Origin: Crossiella sp. SN42
GTDB lineage: Bacteria > Actinomycetota > Actinomycetes > Mycobacteriales > Pseudonocardiaceae
Length of the DNA stretch: 64,000 bases
Assembly: GCF_023897065.1 (NCBI RefSeq)
Contig: NZ_JAMHIV010000016.1
Span: 124,001 to 188,000 of the forward strand
Direction of reading: 5' to 3'
Part shown: one piece after another, positions 45,601 through 58,027 of the stretch
Numbering within the stretch: the first letter of the stretch is position 1
How the letters are laid out: every line of letters begins with the position of its first letter
Translations under genes and position numbers: made by a program
Notes under the pieces: generated by a model
The model's database searches: none
What the model saw: only the letters and a program-made list of their open reading frames with translations
Told to the model about the DNA's origin: nothing

Positions 45601-45864
45601 CAGCCGGGCGGTGATCCGGGCCCGCAGGGTGATCGCGGACTTCCGGCTCGCGGCCAGCACCAGCACCCGCTCCGGATCGGCCCCCCGCCGGATCCGGTCC
45701 GCGGCCACCTCGGCCAGCAGCGTGGTCTTGCCCGTCCCCGGCCCGCCCAGCACCCGCAGGAACCCGCCGGTGTGCGCGAGCACCGCACGGGCCGCGTCGT
45801 CCCACCTGGGCGGCGGAACCGGCTCGGCCGTCCGGCGAACCAGCGCGGGCGGACGGAGGGACAC
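42661..45864 (-). CDS. adnA: AdnA subunit of AdnAB helicase-nuclease, with Fe-S nuclease domain
   Basis: The UvrD-like helicase has Walker A GGPGTGKTTLLAEV (GTGKT at 43-47) and motif V LTAHAAVGREWTVVAVPGVQEG. The C-terminal RecB-family nuclease shows RVDRLDADGEGRPVVVDIKTA. It carries the Fe-S cysteine pattern of AddB-like nucleases: one Cys upstream in LSRCPLRWM and CSRCPAKTCC near the C-terminus. The 1067-residue length equals mycobacterial AdnA. GTG 45864 is the start. It is first in the adnA-adnB operon, as in mycobacteria. Confidence 0.94.
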   Translation of the reverse strand: MSLRPPALVRRTAEPVPPPRWDDAARAVLAHTGGFLRVLGGPGTGKTTLLAEVAADRIRRGADPERVLVLAASRKSAITLRARITARLTADQPEGLRTIREPLVRTVHSYAFAVLRLQAARDGLPPPRLLSGPEQDAVVRELLAGDIEAGAPDWPERLRPALGLPGFAAELRDLLLRAAERGVGPEELIELGERHERPEWVAAGTFGLQYEQVTLLRGVVGSAGPQAAAPALDAAELVGSALLALQTDPELLAAEQARVRHLLVDDGQHLDPLQYTLVRRLGDAAQECVLAGDPDQAVFTFRGADPRRLLAEVPGERGTVVLAHDHRMAPAVRAAVSRLAGRLPGAGPQRELRGRTDGDPGSVQVKVLASAAQEATWIADQLRRAHLLAEVPYSAMAVLVRSTGNTLPVLRRALLAAGVPVAVPGDELPLPQQNAVWPFLTVLRCAADPALLDPDLAAALLTGPFGGGDPLALRKLRRGLRRLELAAGGDRASGELLVEALNVDEKLVALDEAAEPARRVAMLLRIARQAVAAGEGVEQVLWQVWQASGLEQRWLALAGRHGPVGAQADRDLDSVVELFDAAARYADRLPGSGVAGFADYLASQQISGDTLAPAAPQGEAVALLTAHAAVGREWTVVAVPGVQEGIWPDLRLRGSLLGVERLVDLLSGVRAEDKVSAVAPILAEERRLLLVAASRARQSLIVSAVRGEDDTPSRFLDELDGADFEGSEEADAVRPVFQPSRGLILADLVGDLRRAVCDPRAEADQRQRAATQLARLAAAGVPGAHPDSWYGLGETSTERPLWTDVDAVGISPSTVDILSRCPLRWMVERHGGQDPAELASITGSLVHALVQAAASGADPEALQRTLDEAWAAVDAGAPWFSRKERARVEQMVDSFRAWLVRSRAELTQVAVEHEITVELPPKEEGGPWLRVKGRVDRLDADGEGRPVVVDIKTARTAVSKKEAEEHPQLAVYQLAAALGAFSSLGLRDEPGGARLLYVAKPDKKSGAAERNQPPLDGEKVKVWLDAVYAAGQACIGPTFTATENTDCSRCPAKTCCPTQDSGRQVSE
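43417..43469. repeat. two copies of a dispersed 13-bp inverted repeat (GTCCAC-W-GTGGAC)
   Basis: Exact copies occur here at 43417-43429 and 43457-43469 inside adnA. Others in the window are at 19270 (uvrD2), 24063 (M16), 40118 and 41396 (adnB) and 56970 (NACHT gene). Copies with only the first base changed are at 23740 and 48323. Copies with one or two changed bases are at 395, 23635, 58810 and 62048. Most encode Ser-Thr-Val-Asp or, in other frames, Pro-Gln-Trp-Thr. Confidence 0.75.
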
Positions 45865-46523
45865 CGTGGCATCGAATCACGCCGGGTGGTCGGGCGGGTG
45901 AACTGACCCCCGGCGCGTTCCGCTCATGGCCGCGGCCGGTGACCGGCCGGGCACGCGCGGGTGCCACGGCGGGCCCCCGCCGGGGGTCGCGCACGAATGC
46001 GCACAGGCCAGATTTTGCCCTTTTGGGCACTGATTGCGCGCACAAGTGAAAAGCCGGGGGTAGCGGATCATGGGATGTGTCCACTTGCGATAACACACGA
46101 TTTGCAACGCTCTCTGCGACATAGATCACGAAAGCTCGTTTGGCGTAAGGGGAAACTCGTTCTGTGCACTGGTCGCATTCGCGGGTCTGCGGCAACCGTG
46201 TCCGGACTGGGCCGAGTGTTCGCACAAAATGCCGATTGCCAGTCACAGCGCGCTGCGTAAACCCCCAAATCGTGTGGTCATGCACCTTGCAAAACTTGTC
46301 GTAAGACAAAGAACAAGTCCCCCGGTCAGGTGACTTCACGCGGGCGAACGGGCGGTGCTAGCTTCGCCATGACCGGACGTTAATGCGAGGCCCACCCCAC
46401 TCGGACACCTAGCCGAGTGGCTGCGCCACGCCATTGAGCAGCACAATTTTCCCAAAGGTTTCCTTTTACTTTTTCAATCTATTCTTCCCTTTTTCGCATG
46501 CATAGAAATTGGTGGTGTACGCG
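45865..46523 (+). promoter_or_regulatory. AT-richer regulatory region before the encapsulin-terpene operon
   Basis: No credible gene lies here. From about 46010 the DNA is far more AT-rich than its surroundings. Within it are a nested inverted repeat (ACTTGT at 46294-46299 with ACAAGT at 46313-46318, and inner TTGTC-GTAA-GACAA at 46296-46309), a possible promoter TTCACG-N18-TAGCTT (46335-46364, with TGC before the -10), and an 8-bp hairpin CCACTCGG/CCGAGTGG at 46397-46420 in the predicted leader. Pyrimidine-rich DNA (46445-46497) precedes the first gene. Confidence 0.5.
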
Positions 46524-50119
<3,596 letters not shown>

Positions 50120-50162
50120 ACCAGTTTCCCTTGCACCAGAACGACAATGGAGGAGTCGCACG

Positions 50163-51035
50163 ATGACCACAGTCCAGCCACGGGAATCCGAGACGGCCAA
50201 GCCGGTGCTGCGCAGCGCCTACCAGCGTTCGGTCGCGGAGTACTGGAACGCCGAGCAGGACCCGGTGAACCTCCGGCTCGGCGACGTCGACGGCCTCTAC
50301 CACCACCACTACGGCCTCGGCGACTACGACCCGGCCGTGCTGGAGGCCCCGGCGGACCGCAGGGACCAGGCGATCATCGACGAGATGCACCGGCTGGAGA
50401 CCGCGCAGGCGGAGGTGCTGCTCGACCACCTCGGCGACGTCAAGCCCACGGACAAGCTGCTGGACGCGGGCTGCGGCCGCGGCGGCACCAGCATCATGGC
50501 CAACCTGCGCTTCGGCTGCGAGGTCGACGGCGTGTCCATCTCGCAGAAGCAGGTGGACTTCGCCAACGAGCAGGCCCGCAAGCGCGGGGTGGCCGACCGG
50601 GTGCGGTACCACTTCCGGAACATGCTCGACACCGGGTTCGAGACGGCCTCCCGCAAGGCCATCTGGAACAACGAGAGCACCATGTACGTGGACCTGCACC
50701 AGCTCTTCGCCGAGCACGCCCGGCAGCTGGAGATCGGCGGCCGCTACGTCACGATCACCGGTTGCTACAACGACGTCACCGGCGGGCGGTCCAAGGCGGT
50801 CAGCCAGATCGACCAGCACTACACCTGCAACATCCACCCCCGCAGCGAGTACTTCAAGGCCATGCAGGCCAACAACCTGGTGCCGATCAGCGTGATCGAC
50901 CTGACCGCGGCCACCATCCCGTACTGGGAGCTGCGGGAGAAGTCCTCGGTCGCCACCGGCGTGGAGGCCCCGTTCCTGCAGGCCTACCGCGAGGGCAGCT
51001 TCCACTACCTGCTCATCGCGGCCGACCGGATCTGA
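50163..51035 (+). CDS. geranyl diphosphate 2-C-methyltransferase
   Basis: A strong GGAGGAG precedes ATG 50163. SAM-binding motif LLDAGCGRGGTS lies near residue 100, preceded by YHHHYGLGDYDP and followed by FRNMLDTGFE and AIWNNESTMYVDLHQLFAEH, the signature of GPP methyltransferases of the 2-MIB pathway. It methylates GPP at C2 to give 2-methyl-GPP for the synthase encoded 4 bp downstream. The 290-residue length matches characterised enzymes. Confidence 0.95.
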   Translation: MTTVQPRESETAKPVLRSAYQRSVAEYWNAEQDPVNLRLGDVDGLYHHHYGLGDYDPAVLEAPADRRDQAIIDEMHRLETAQAEVLLDHLGDVKPTDKLLDAGCGRGGTSIMANLRFGCEVDGVSISQKQVDFANEQARKRGVADRVRYHFRNMLDTGFETASRKAIWNNESTMYVDLHQLFAEHARQLEIGGRYVTITGCYNDVTGGRSKAVSQIDQHYTCNIHPRSEYFKAMQANNLVPISVIDLTAATIPYWELREKSSVATGVEAPFLQAYREGSFHYLLIAADRI

Positions 51036-51039
51036 CGCC

Positions 51040-52197
51040 ATGTCCGAGGCAGTGGCCCCCGCCCCGACGCGCCCGGCCTGGCTGGCCGGGCCGTCGGGGC
51101 TGGGCACCTCCGCGGCCCGCGTCGCCGCCGTGTTCGGCCAGGAACCGCCGCCGGTGGCGGTGGCCGAGCCGCCGCCACCAGCTGTCCCGGAACCGGCGCC
51201 CAGCGGCGATCCCGCCTACGCGTACCGGTCCTGGGGCGAGGGGAACTTCTCGCCGGTGTACGTGCCGGTGGTGGAGCGGATCAACCCGGCGCTGGGCACC
51301 GAGGTGGACCTGCGGGTGGTGGACTGGGCGCTGGCATGCGGGTTCTCCGAGCAGGAGAGCGAGCTGATGGGCAAGGGCGGGTTCGGCAGGCTGGCCATGC
51401 TCTGCCATCCGGACGCCGAGGACCCGGACCAGCTGCTGATCTCGGCGCGGCTGAACGCGGCCTGGTGGGCCGCGGACGACCTCTACGCCGACAGCACCGA
51501 GCACGGGGCCACCCCCACCGAGCTGCCCGGCAGGCTGATGCTGGCCATGGCCGCGATGGACCCGGTGCCCGACGCCAGGGAGTTCACCCCGCCGCTGGAG
51601 GAGAAGATCGCCGGTGAGCGGGTGCTGGTGGCGCTGCGCTCGGGCATCGAGCACCTGGCCGCGCGCAGCACGCCCGCGGTGGTGCAGCGGGTGAACTACT
51701 CGACCTTCGCCATGTTCGTCAGCTGGACCGCCTACGCGGCCTGGCGGCACACCGACTCCTACCCGCCGGCCTGGGAGTACCTGGCCGCGCGGCAGCACGA
51801 CAACTTCTACACCTCGATGACGCTGATCGACGCGGTCGGCGGCTACGAGGTGCCTGCCAACCTGTACAACGCCCCGGAGGTCCGGGAGGCCGCGTTCCAG
51901 GCGGGTCTGGCCAGCGTGCTGGTCAACGACCTGTTCTCGGTGGCCAAGGACGCCGCGGACGAGCTGCCGGTGTGCAACATGGTCTTGCAGATCGCCGCCG
52001 ACCGGGGCTGCTCCATCGAGGAGGCCACCGAGGTGACGGTGGAGCTGCACAACGAGGTCGTGCGCGACTTCGAGGCCGGGCACCGGCGGCTGGCCGCGGT
52101 GCCCTCGCCGGAGCTCCAGCGGTTCCTGCGCGGCCTGCGGGCCTGGATGGGCGGCGGGTTCGAGTGGCACCACACGAATCCCCGCTACCGGACCTGA
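51040..52197 (+). CDS. 2-methylisoborneol synthase
   Basis: A ~60-residue Ala/Pro-rich, probably disordered head containing GPSGLGTSAARVA precedes the cyclase domain. Metal motif WAADDLYAD has Asp146/Asp147, and NDLFSVAKD supplies Asn296/Ser300/Asp304, with Asp where Glu is usual in NSE triads. ALIDAVGGYEVPA and the WHHTNPRYR end match 2-MIB synthases. It cyclises 2-methyl-GPP to 2-MIB. Heads of this type carry the targeting signal for family 2B encapsulins, and a shell gene follows 63 bp downstream. Confidence 0.94.
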   Translation: MSEAVAPAPTRPAWLAGPSGLGTSAARVAAVFGQEPPPVAVAEPPPPAVPEPAPSGDPAYAYRSWGEGNFSPVYVPVVERINPALGTEVDLRVVDWALACGFSEQESELMGKGGFGRLAMLCHPDAEDPDQLLISARLNAAWWAADDLYADSTEHGATPTELPGRLMLAMAAMDPVPDAREFTPPLEEKIAGERVLVALRSGIEHLAARSTPAVVQRVNYSTFAMFVSWTAYAAWRHTDSYPPAWEYLAARQHDNFYTSMTLIDAVGGYEVPANLYNAPEVREAAFQAGLASVLVNDLFSVAKDAADELPVCNMVLQIAADRGCSIEEATEVTVELHNEVVRDFEAGHRRLAAVPSPELQRFLRGLRAWMGGGFEWHHTNPRYRT

Positions 52198-52260
52198 TCC
52201 CCACTGTTTTCTTCAGTTTCGATTCCTGTTGACCTGTAACGAGACTTGGCGGTGTGCACG

Positions 52261-53676
52261 GTGACAGAAGCGTTGGAGTCCGACGTCCGGACCAATGGCA
52301 ACGGGAACGGCAACGGCGCTCAACTGAGCCTGGGCACGGCGGCGGCGCGGAACCTGGCGTCGACCACCAAGTCCGTGCCGCAGATGCAGGGCATCAGCCC
52401 GCGCTGGCTGCTCAAGGTGCTGCCCTGGGTGGAGGCCAGCGGCGGCGCCTACCGGGTGAACCGCCGGATGACCTACTCCATCGGCGACGGCAGGCTCACC
52501 TTCAGCAACGTCGGCACCCAGATCCGGGTGGTGCCGCCGGAGCTGTGCGAGCTACCGCTGCTGCGTGGGTTCGAGGACCAGGAGGTGCTCGCCGCGCTGG
52601 CCGACCGGTTCGAGCAGCAGGGCTTCGAGAAGGGCGAGGTGCTGGTCACCCAGGGCCAGCCGGCGGACCGGGTGATCCTGGTGGCGCACGGCCGGATCAC
52701 CAAGCTCGGCGTCGGCGAGTTCGGCAACACCACCTCGCTGGGCACCCTGGTCGACGGCGACCACTTCGGCGACGAGGCGCTGCTGGGCGAGGCCACCTGG
52801 CAGTTCACCGCCCGCGCGGCCACCCCCGGCACGCTGTTGTCCTTGCCCCGCAGCGTGTTCCAGCAGCTGGTGGAGCAGTCCCCCGCGCTGCGCGAGAAGG
52901 TGACCGCCTACCGGCTCAGCCCGCGCAAACCGCAGAACGCCAAGGGCGAGGCGGAGATCGACCTGGCCTCCGGGCACGAGGGCGAGTACGAGCTGCCGGG
53001 CACCTTCGTGGACTACGAGCTCTCGCCGAGGGAGTACGAGCTGGCGGTGGCGCAGACCGTGCTGCGCGTGCACACCAGGGTCACCGACCTGTACAACCAC
53101 CCGATGAACCAGCTGGACCAGCAGCTCCGGCTGACCATCGAGGCGCTGCGCGAGCGCCAGGAGCACGACATGCTCAACAACACCAACTTCGGCCTGCTGC
53201 ACAACGCCGACCTCAAGCAGCGGGTGCCCACGCACAGCGGCCCGCCCACCCCGGACGACCTGGACGACCTGTTGTGCCGCAGGCGCAAGACGAAGTTCAT
53301 GCTGGCTCACCCCAAGGCGATCGCCGCCTTCGGCCGGGAGTGCAACAAGCGCGGGGTCTACGCCGAGACGGTGGACTTCGAGGGCACCAAGGTGCAGGGC
53401 TGGCGCGGGGTGCCGATCCTGCCCAGCAACAAGATCCCGATCACCGAGACCGGGTCCACCTCGATCGTGGCCATGCGCGTCGGCCAGGAGGACCAGGGCG
53501 TGATCGGCCTGCACCAGACCGGCATCCCGGATGAGTACCAGCCGGGGCTGAACGTGCGGTTCATGGGCATCAACGACAAGGCGGTCACCTCGTACCTGGT
53601 CAGCACCTACTACTCGGTGGCGGTGCTGGTGCCGGACGCGCTCGGTGTGCTGGAGAACGTCGAGATCGGGCACTGA
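52261..53676 (+). CDS. family 2B encapsulin shell protein with inserted CNBD-like domain, copy 2
   Basis: The protein is colinear with copy 1 from [10 protein letters not shown] through [20 protein letters not shown] to NVEIGH. It is near-identical in the HK97 core but clearly diverged in the inserted domain ([29 protein letters not shown]) and around residue 220, where [14 protein letters not shown] replaces [18 protein letters not shown] 52261 is chosen by alignment with copy 1; TTG 52246 and GTG 52252 are alternatives. It follows the 2-MIB synthase and is 5 bp before the prenyl synthase gene, so it may be matched to the 2-MIB branch. A two-component shell is likely. Confidence 0.93.
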   Translation: MTEALESDVRTNGNGNGNGAQLSLGTAAARNLASTTKSVPQMQGISPRWLLKVLPWVEASGGAYRVNRRMTYSIGDGRLTFSNVGTQIRVVPPELCELPLLRGFEDQEVLAALADRFEQQGFEKGEVLVTQGQPADRVILVAHGRITKLGVGEFGNTTSLGTLVDGDHFGDEALLGEATWQFTARAATPGTLLSLPRSVFQQLVEQSPALREKVTAYRLSPRKPQNAKGEAEIDLASGHEGEYELPGTFVDYELSPREYELAVAQTVLRVHTRVTDLYNHPMNQLDQQLRLTIEALRERQEHDMLNNTNFGLLHNADLKQRVPTHSGPPTPDDLDDLLCRRRKTKFMLAHPKAIAAFGRECNKRGVYAETVDFEGTKVQGWRGVPILPSNKIPITETGSTSIVAMRVGQEDQGVIGLHQTGIPDEYQPGLNVRFMGINDKAVTSYLVSTYYSVAVLVPDALGVLENVEIGH

Positions 53677-53681
53677 CGAAC

Positions 53682-54728
53682 ATGGCGAGTGTGGAGACGA
53701 CCCCGGTTCTGGGCACGGACACCATCGGTGAGGTGCTCGCCTGGAGCCGGGGCATGATCGAACCCGCCATGCGGGAGGCGGTGGAGCGACTACCGCAGTC
53801 CATGCGGCGCATCGCCGGGTACCACTTCGGCTGGTGGGACGAGCAGGGCAGGCCGAGCGAGGGCAGCAGCGGCAAGGTGATCCGGCCGGCGCTGGTGCTG
53901 CTGACCGCGGAGGCGGTGGGCGGCATCCCGGCCGCCTCGGTGCCCGCCGCGGTGGCCATCGAGCTGGTGCACAACTTCTCGTTGCTGCACGACGACGTGA
54001 TGGACGGCGACACCACCCGGCGGCACCGGGCCACCGCGTGGAGCGTGTTCGGGCTGAACGCGGCGATCCTGGCCGGGGACGCGCTGCTGACGGTGGCGAT
54101 GGAGGTGCTGGCCACCAGCAGGCAGCCCAGCGCGGCGGAGGCCACCAAGGTGCTCAGCGGGGCGGTGCTGGACCTGCTGGACGGGCAGTTCAACGACCTG
54201 TCCTTCGAGGACCGGGCCGATGTGGACGTGACCGAGTGCGTGGCGATGGCCATCGGCAAGACCGCCGCGCTGCCCAGGGCGGCCTGCGCGCTGGGCGGCA
54301 TGTTCGGCGGCGGCAGCGCGGAGCAGGTGGCGCACCTGGCCCGCTTCGGCGAGGACGTCGGGCTGGCCTTCCAGCTGGTGGACGACCTGCTCGGCATCTG
54401 GGGCGATCCGGCGGTCACCGGCAAGCCGGTCTACTCCGACCTGCAGAACCGCAAGAAGTCGCTGCCGGTGGTCTTCGCGCTGACCTCCGGCACCCCGGCG
54501 GCCCGCGAGCTGGCCGCGCTGTACCAGCGCACCGATCCGCTGGCGCCCGCCGAGCTGGCCAAGGCGGCCGGGCTGGTGGAGGCCGCGGGCGGGCGGGCCT
54601 GGGCGCAGGAGAGGGCGGACGACCTGCTCGCGCAGGGGTTGCAGCACCTGGCGGCCAGCTCACCGCGGTCGCGGGCGGGCGGCCAGCTCACCATGCTCGC
54701 CCGATTGATCACCCAACGGGACCGGTGA
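53682..54728 (+). CDS. polyprenyl diphosphate synthase (E-type, GPP/FPP class)
   Basis: The first Asp-rich motif is LLHDDVMDGDTTRRHR (Asp104, Asp105, Asp108), and the second is FQLVDDLLGIWGD, with SGKVIRPALVLL before them and a KSLPVVFAL end block. These define an E-type chain-elongating prenyl transferase. In this operon it would supply GPP for 2-MIB and/or FPP for the other two terpene synthases; chain length cannot be fixed from the sequence. It is the last gene of the encapsulin-terpene operon. Confidence 0.93.
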   Translation: MASVETTPVLGTDTIGEVLAWSRGMIEPAMREAVERLPQSMRRIAGYHFGWWDEQGRPSEGSSGKVIRPALVLLTAEAVGGIPAASVPAAVAIELVHNFSLLHDDVMDGDTTRRHRATAWSVFGLNAAILAGDALLTVAMEVLATSRQPSAAEATKVLSGAVLDLLDGQFNDLSFEDRADVDVTECVAMAIGKTAALPRAACALGGMFGGGSAEQVAHLARFGEDVGLAFQLVDDLLGIWGDPAVTGKPVYSDLQNRKKSLPVVFALTSGTPAARELAALYQRTDPLAPAELAKAAGLVEAAGGRAWAQERADDLLAQGLQHLAASSPRSRAGGQLTMLARLITQRDR

Positions 54729-54822
54729 GGCTTTTCGCCGCACACCAACGATTCTGGGCCGTTCGCGCACTTACCCCGCGCGGACGGCTCAGTTCCGTTT
54801 TGTCCCCCGATAGAGTGGATGG

Positions 54823-57800
54823 ATGCTCAACGAGGCCGCGCTCGCGGTGGGGCGGCAGGTGGTCCGGCACACCGTGCGTGCCTGGCTGGACCAGCGCAAG
54901 GCGCAGTCGGACCGGCACACCCCGCTGTCCGAGCTGATCGCGGTCGCGGTGCCGGACGCCTTCTCCCGGCGCAAGTTGGAACGCCGGCTGGCCGACATCG
55001 GCGACCAGGCCGCGCACCGGCTGCGGCCCTGGTACGACGTGGAGTTCCGGGACCTGCCCGAGCACGAGCGGCGGGCCGCGCTGGACGCGGTGGCCGACGC
55101 GCTGGCCGAGGCCGACCTGTCCGACCGGACCCTGTTCGAGGCAGACCTGGACCCGGCCAAGCTGGCCAGGCTGGTGCGCGACCGGGTGCCCTCGGCGGTG
55201 GTGCGGGCCGGGCTCAGCGACGCGGCCGCGGACCTGTACTCGGCGGTGCTGGACGAGAGCTGCATGGCGCTGGTCAGTGTGGTCCGGCAGTTGCCCGCCT
55301 TCAGCCAGCGCGCGGACGCGGAGTTCCTCAGCCGGTTCGCCGCGGTGGCGGAGAAGATCGAGCTGGTGCTGCACCGGCTGCCCAGGACCTCGCTGGACGC
55401 CCCGCAGGGCAGCGCGCACGACGCGGAGTTCCGGCGGCGCTACCTGGGCTACCTGAGCGAGACGCTGGACGAGCTGGAGCTCTTCGGCGTGGACACCCGG
55501 CGGTACCGGCCGCACACCTCGGTCTCGGTGGCCTACCTGAGCCTGCGCGTGACCAGCGCAGGCGGGGAGGACGAGGACTTCTCCGCCTCGGGCTGGCGGG
55601 CGGCCGACGGCGGGCAGCGGGTGGAGTCCGCGCTGGCCGACCGGTCCCGGACGCTGCTGCGCGGGGACGCCGGGTCCGGCAAGACCACGCTGATGCAGTG
55701 GCTGTCGGTGTCCGCGGCCCGCGGCACCTTCACCGGGAAGCTGGCGCCGTGGAACAACCTGGTGCCGTTCCTGGTGCGGCTGCGCGGTTACGCCGACACC
55801 GAGCTGCCCGAGCCGCAGGACCTGGTGGCGGCCAACGCCGGGCCGATCGCCGGGCTGGCCCCGACCGGCTGGGTGCACCGGCTGCTCTCCGACGGCCAGG
55901 CGCTGCTGCTGGTGGACGGGGTGGACGAGCTGACCGCGGACCGGCGGCCCAGGGTGCGGCGCTGGCTGAAGGGCCTGCTGGCGGCCTACCCGGACCTGCG
56001 GGTGGTGGTCACCGCGCGGCCGAGCGCGGCGGACCGGAGCTGGCTGGACGCCGAGGGTTTCCGCGCGGTGCGGCTGGAACCCATGACACCGCTGGACATC
56101 GCCGAGTTCACCCGCCGCTGGCACGAGGCCATCCGCGGCGCGGCCCTGCCCTGCGAGCCGGAGGAGCTGGACGAGTACCGCACAACCCTGTTGCGGCACT
56201 TGGAGTCCCGGCCCGCGCTGCGCATGCTGGCCACCAGCCCGTTGCTGTGCGCGCTGTTGTGCGCGCTGAACCTGGACCGCCGCAAGCAGCTGCCGCCGGA
56301 CCGGATGAAGCTGTACGAGGCGGCCCTGGAGCTGCTGCTGGACCGCAGGGACGCCGAACGCGAGGTGCCCGCGGCGCAGGAGCTCACGCTGGAGCCGGCG
56401 ACCAAGCTCGGCGTGTTGCAGTACCTGGCCTGGAGCCTGAGCATGTGCGGCCGCACCCAGCTGGACCTGGCGGATGCCTCGGGTCACGTGCAGCGGGCGC
56501 TGGCCAGGATGCCCTCGGTGGAGCTGCACCCGGCCACGGTGTTGCAGCACCTGCTGGAGCGCAGCGGGGTGCTCCGCGAACCGGTGGAGGGCAAGGTCGA
56601 CTTCATCCACCGGACCTTCCAGGAGTACCTGACCGGCAAGGAGATCGCCGACCACCACCTGGTCGGTTTCCTGGTCCAGCAGGCACATCTGGACACCTGG
56701 CGGGAGACCGTGGTGCTGGCCGCGGGGCACTGCTCGGTGCCGCTGCGGGCCGAGCTGCTGGACGGCATCCTGGACCGCGCGGACGCCGAGCGGCGGCACG
56801 CGCGCAAGCTGCGGCTGCTGGCGGCGGCCTGCCTGGAGACCACGCACACGGTGCCAGAGCAGGTGGCGGCGCGGGTGGACGCGGTGCTGGACCAGCTGGT
56901 GCCGCCGCGGGACAGCCGCGAGGTGCGCTCGCTGGTGCTGGCCGGGGAACAGGTGCTGCGCAAGCTTCCGTCCACTGTGGACGGTCTGAGTGACGCGGTG
57001 GCCACGGCCTGCGTGGAGACCGCGGCACTGGTGAACGGACCGGCCGGGCTGCGGGTGCTGAGCCGGTACGCCTCCGATCCGCGGATCTCGGTGCAGCGGG
57101 ACCTGGCCTGGGCCTGGCGGCACTTCGATCCGGAGGAGTACGCGGTCCAGGTGCTCGGCAACGCGCCGCTGGCCGACGGCAGCGTGCTGGTGACCGAGTA
57201 CAACCAGCTCCCGCACCTGCACCACCTGCGGCACCTGCGCTGGACCCGGATCAACGTGATCGACTCAAAGCGGACCGACCTGGAGTTCCTGGCCGGGGTG
57301 CCGCACCTGCGCTCGCTCAGCCACACCAACGATCCCGCGGCCGACCTGCACGAGCTGACCGAGCACCCACGGCTGGCCTACCTGCGGCTGCACCAGCGCT
57401 GCCGCAGCCTGGACTTCCTCAGCGCGCTGCCCAGGCTGCGCACGCTGAAGCTGACGCCGCCGGAGGGCCTGACCGACCTGTGGTTCCTGGCCGACCTGCT
57501 GGAGCTGCGCGAGCTGGACCTCAACGGCTGTCACGAGCTGACCGACCTCACCGGACTGGCCACCTGCAAGGACCTGGACACGCTGAGCCTGGGCCAGGCC
57601 TGGACGCTGACCGACCTCAGCCCGCTGGAGCTGCTGCCCAAGCTCACCGACCTGTCGCTGGACCAGCTGACCGAGCTGCCGGACCTGTCCGCGCTGACTC
57701 CGCTGATGCCCCGGCTCACCCGGCTGTGGCTCTCGGAGCTGAACGTGCCCGATCTCGAACCGCTGGCCGGGAGCTCGTTGAGCGAGCTGGACCTGCACCA

Positions 57801-57996
57801 GATGCCGGAGGTGGACCTGAGTCCGCTGGCCGGGCTGGCCGGCCTGCGGCTGCTCGACCTGGGCAACACCGAGGCGGTGTACGACCTGGCTCCGCTGGCC
57901 GGGCTGAACCAGCGGATGACGCTGCGGCTGTTCGTGAACCAGGAGGTCCGCAACGAGGACAAGCTGGGCCCGAACATCCGCGTCGTGCGCCACTGA
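54823..57996 (+). CDS. NACHT-domain STAND NTPase with C-terminal leucine-rich repeats (bacterial NLR-like)
   Basis: About 270 N-terminal helical residues (NNH-like) precede a NACHT domain with Walker A GDAGSGKTT (281-289), Walker B LLLVDGVDELT (about 362-372) and sensor VVVTARPSAADRSW. The winged-helix and helical region carries FIHRTFQEYLTGKEIA. From about residue 800 the protein has irregular leucine-rich repeats (LRTLKLTPPEGLTDLWFLADLLELRELDLNGC and onward) to the C-terminus. The 1057-residue layout is that of bacterial NACHT proteins that sense phage and abort infection. No separate effector domain is obvious at the N-terminus. It starts 94 bp after the prenyl synthase gene. Confidence 0.9.
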   Translation: MLNEAALAVGRQVVRHTVRAWLDQRKAQSDRHTPLSELIAVAVPDAFSRRKLERRLADIGDQAAHRLRPWYDVEFRDLPEHERRAALDAVADALAEADLSDRTLFEADLDPAKLARLVRDRVPSAVVRAGLSDAAADLYSAVLDESCMALVSVVRQLPAFSQRADAEFLSRFAAVAEKIELVLHRLPRTSLDAPQGSAHDAEFRRRYLGYLSETLDELELFGVDTRRYRPHTSVSVAYLSLRVTSAGGEDEDFSASGWRAADGGQRVESALADRSRTLLRGDAGSGKTTLMQWLSVSAARGTFTGKLAPWNNLVPFLVRLRGYADTELPEPQDLVAANAGPIAGLAPTGWVHRLLSDGQALLLVDGVDELTADRRPRVRRWLKGLLAAYPDLRVVVTARPSAADRSWLDAEGFRAVRLEPMTPLDIAEFTRRWHEAIRGAALPCEPEELDEYRTTLLRHLESRPALRMLATSPLLCALLCALNLDRRKQLPPDRMKLYEAALELLLDRRDAEREVPAAQELTLEPATKLGVLQYLAWSLSMCGRTQLDLADASGHVQRALARMPSVELHPATVLQHLLERSGVLREPVEGKVDFIHRTFQEYLTGKEIADHHLVGFLVQQAHLDTWRETVVLAAGHCSVPLRAELLDGILDRADAERRHARKLRLLAAACLETTHTVPEQVAARVDAVLDQLVPPRDSREVRSLVLAGEQVLRKLPSTVDGLSDAVATACVETAALVNGPAGLRVLSRYASDPRISVQRDLAWAWRHFDPEEYAVQVLGNAPLADGSVLVTEYNQLPHLHHLRHLRWTRINVIDSKRTDLEFLAGVPHLRSLSHTNDPAADLHELTEHPRLAYLRLHQRCRSLDFLSALPRLRTLKLTPPEGLTDLWFLADLLELRELDLNGCHELTDLTGLATCKDLDTLSLGQAWTLTDLSPLELLPKLTDLSLDQLTELPDLSALTPLMPRLTRLWLSELNVPDLEPLAGSSLSELDLHQMPEVDLSPLAGLAGLRLLDLGNTEAVYDLAPLAGLNQRMTLRLFVNQEVRNEDKLGPNIRVVRH

Positions 57997-58027
57997 GCCT
58001 GTCGGTGCCGTGCGCCAGAATGGCCGC

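Noticed and set aside
46115..46130. CRP-like site TGCGA-N6-TCACG upstream of the CNBD-containing shell gene
   Set aside because: It differs from TGTGA-N6-TCACA at one base in each half and lies some 200 bp before the predicted promoter; too weak to call.
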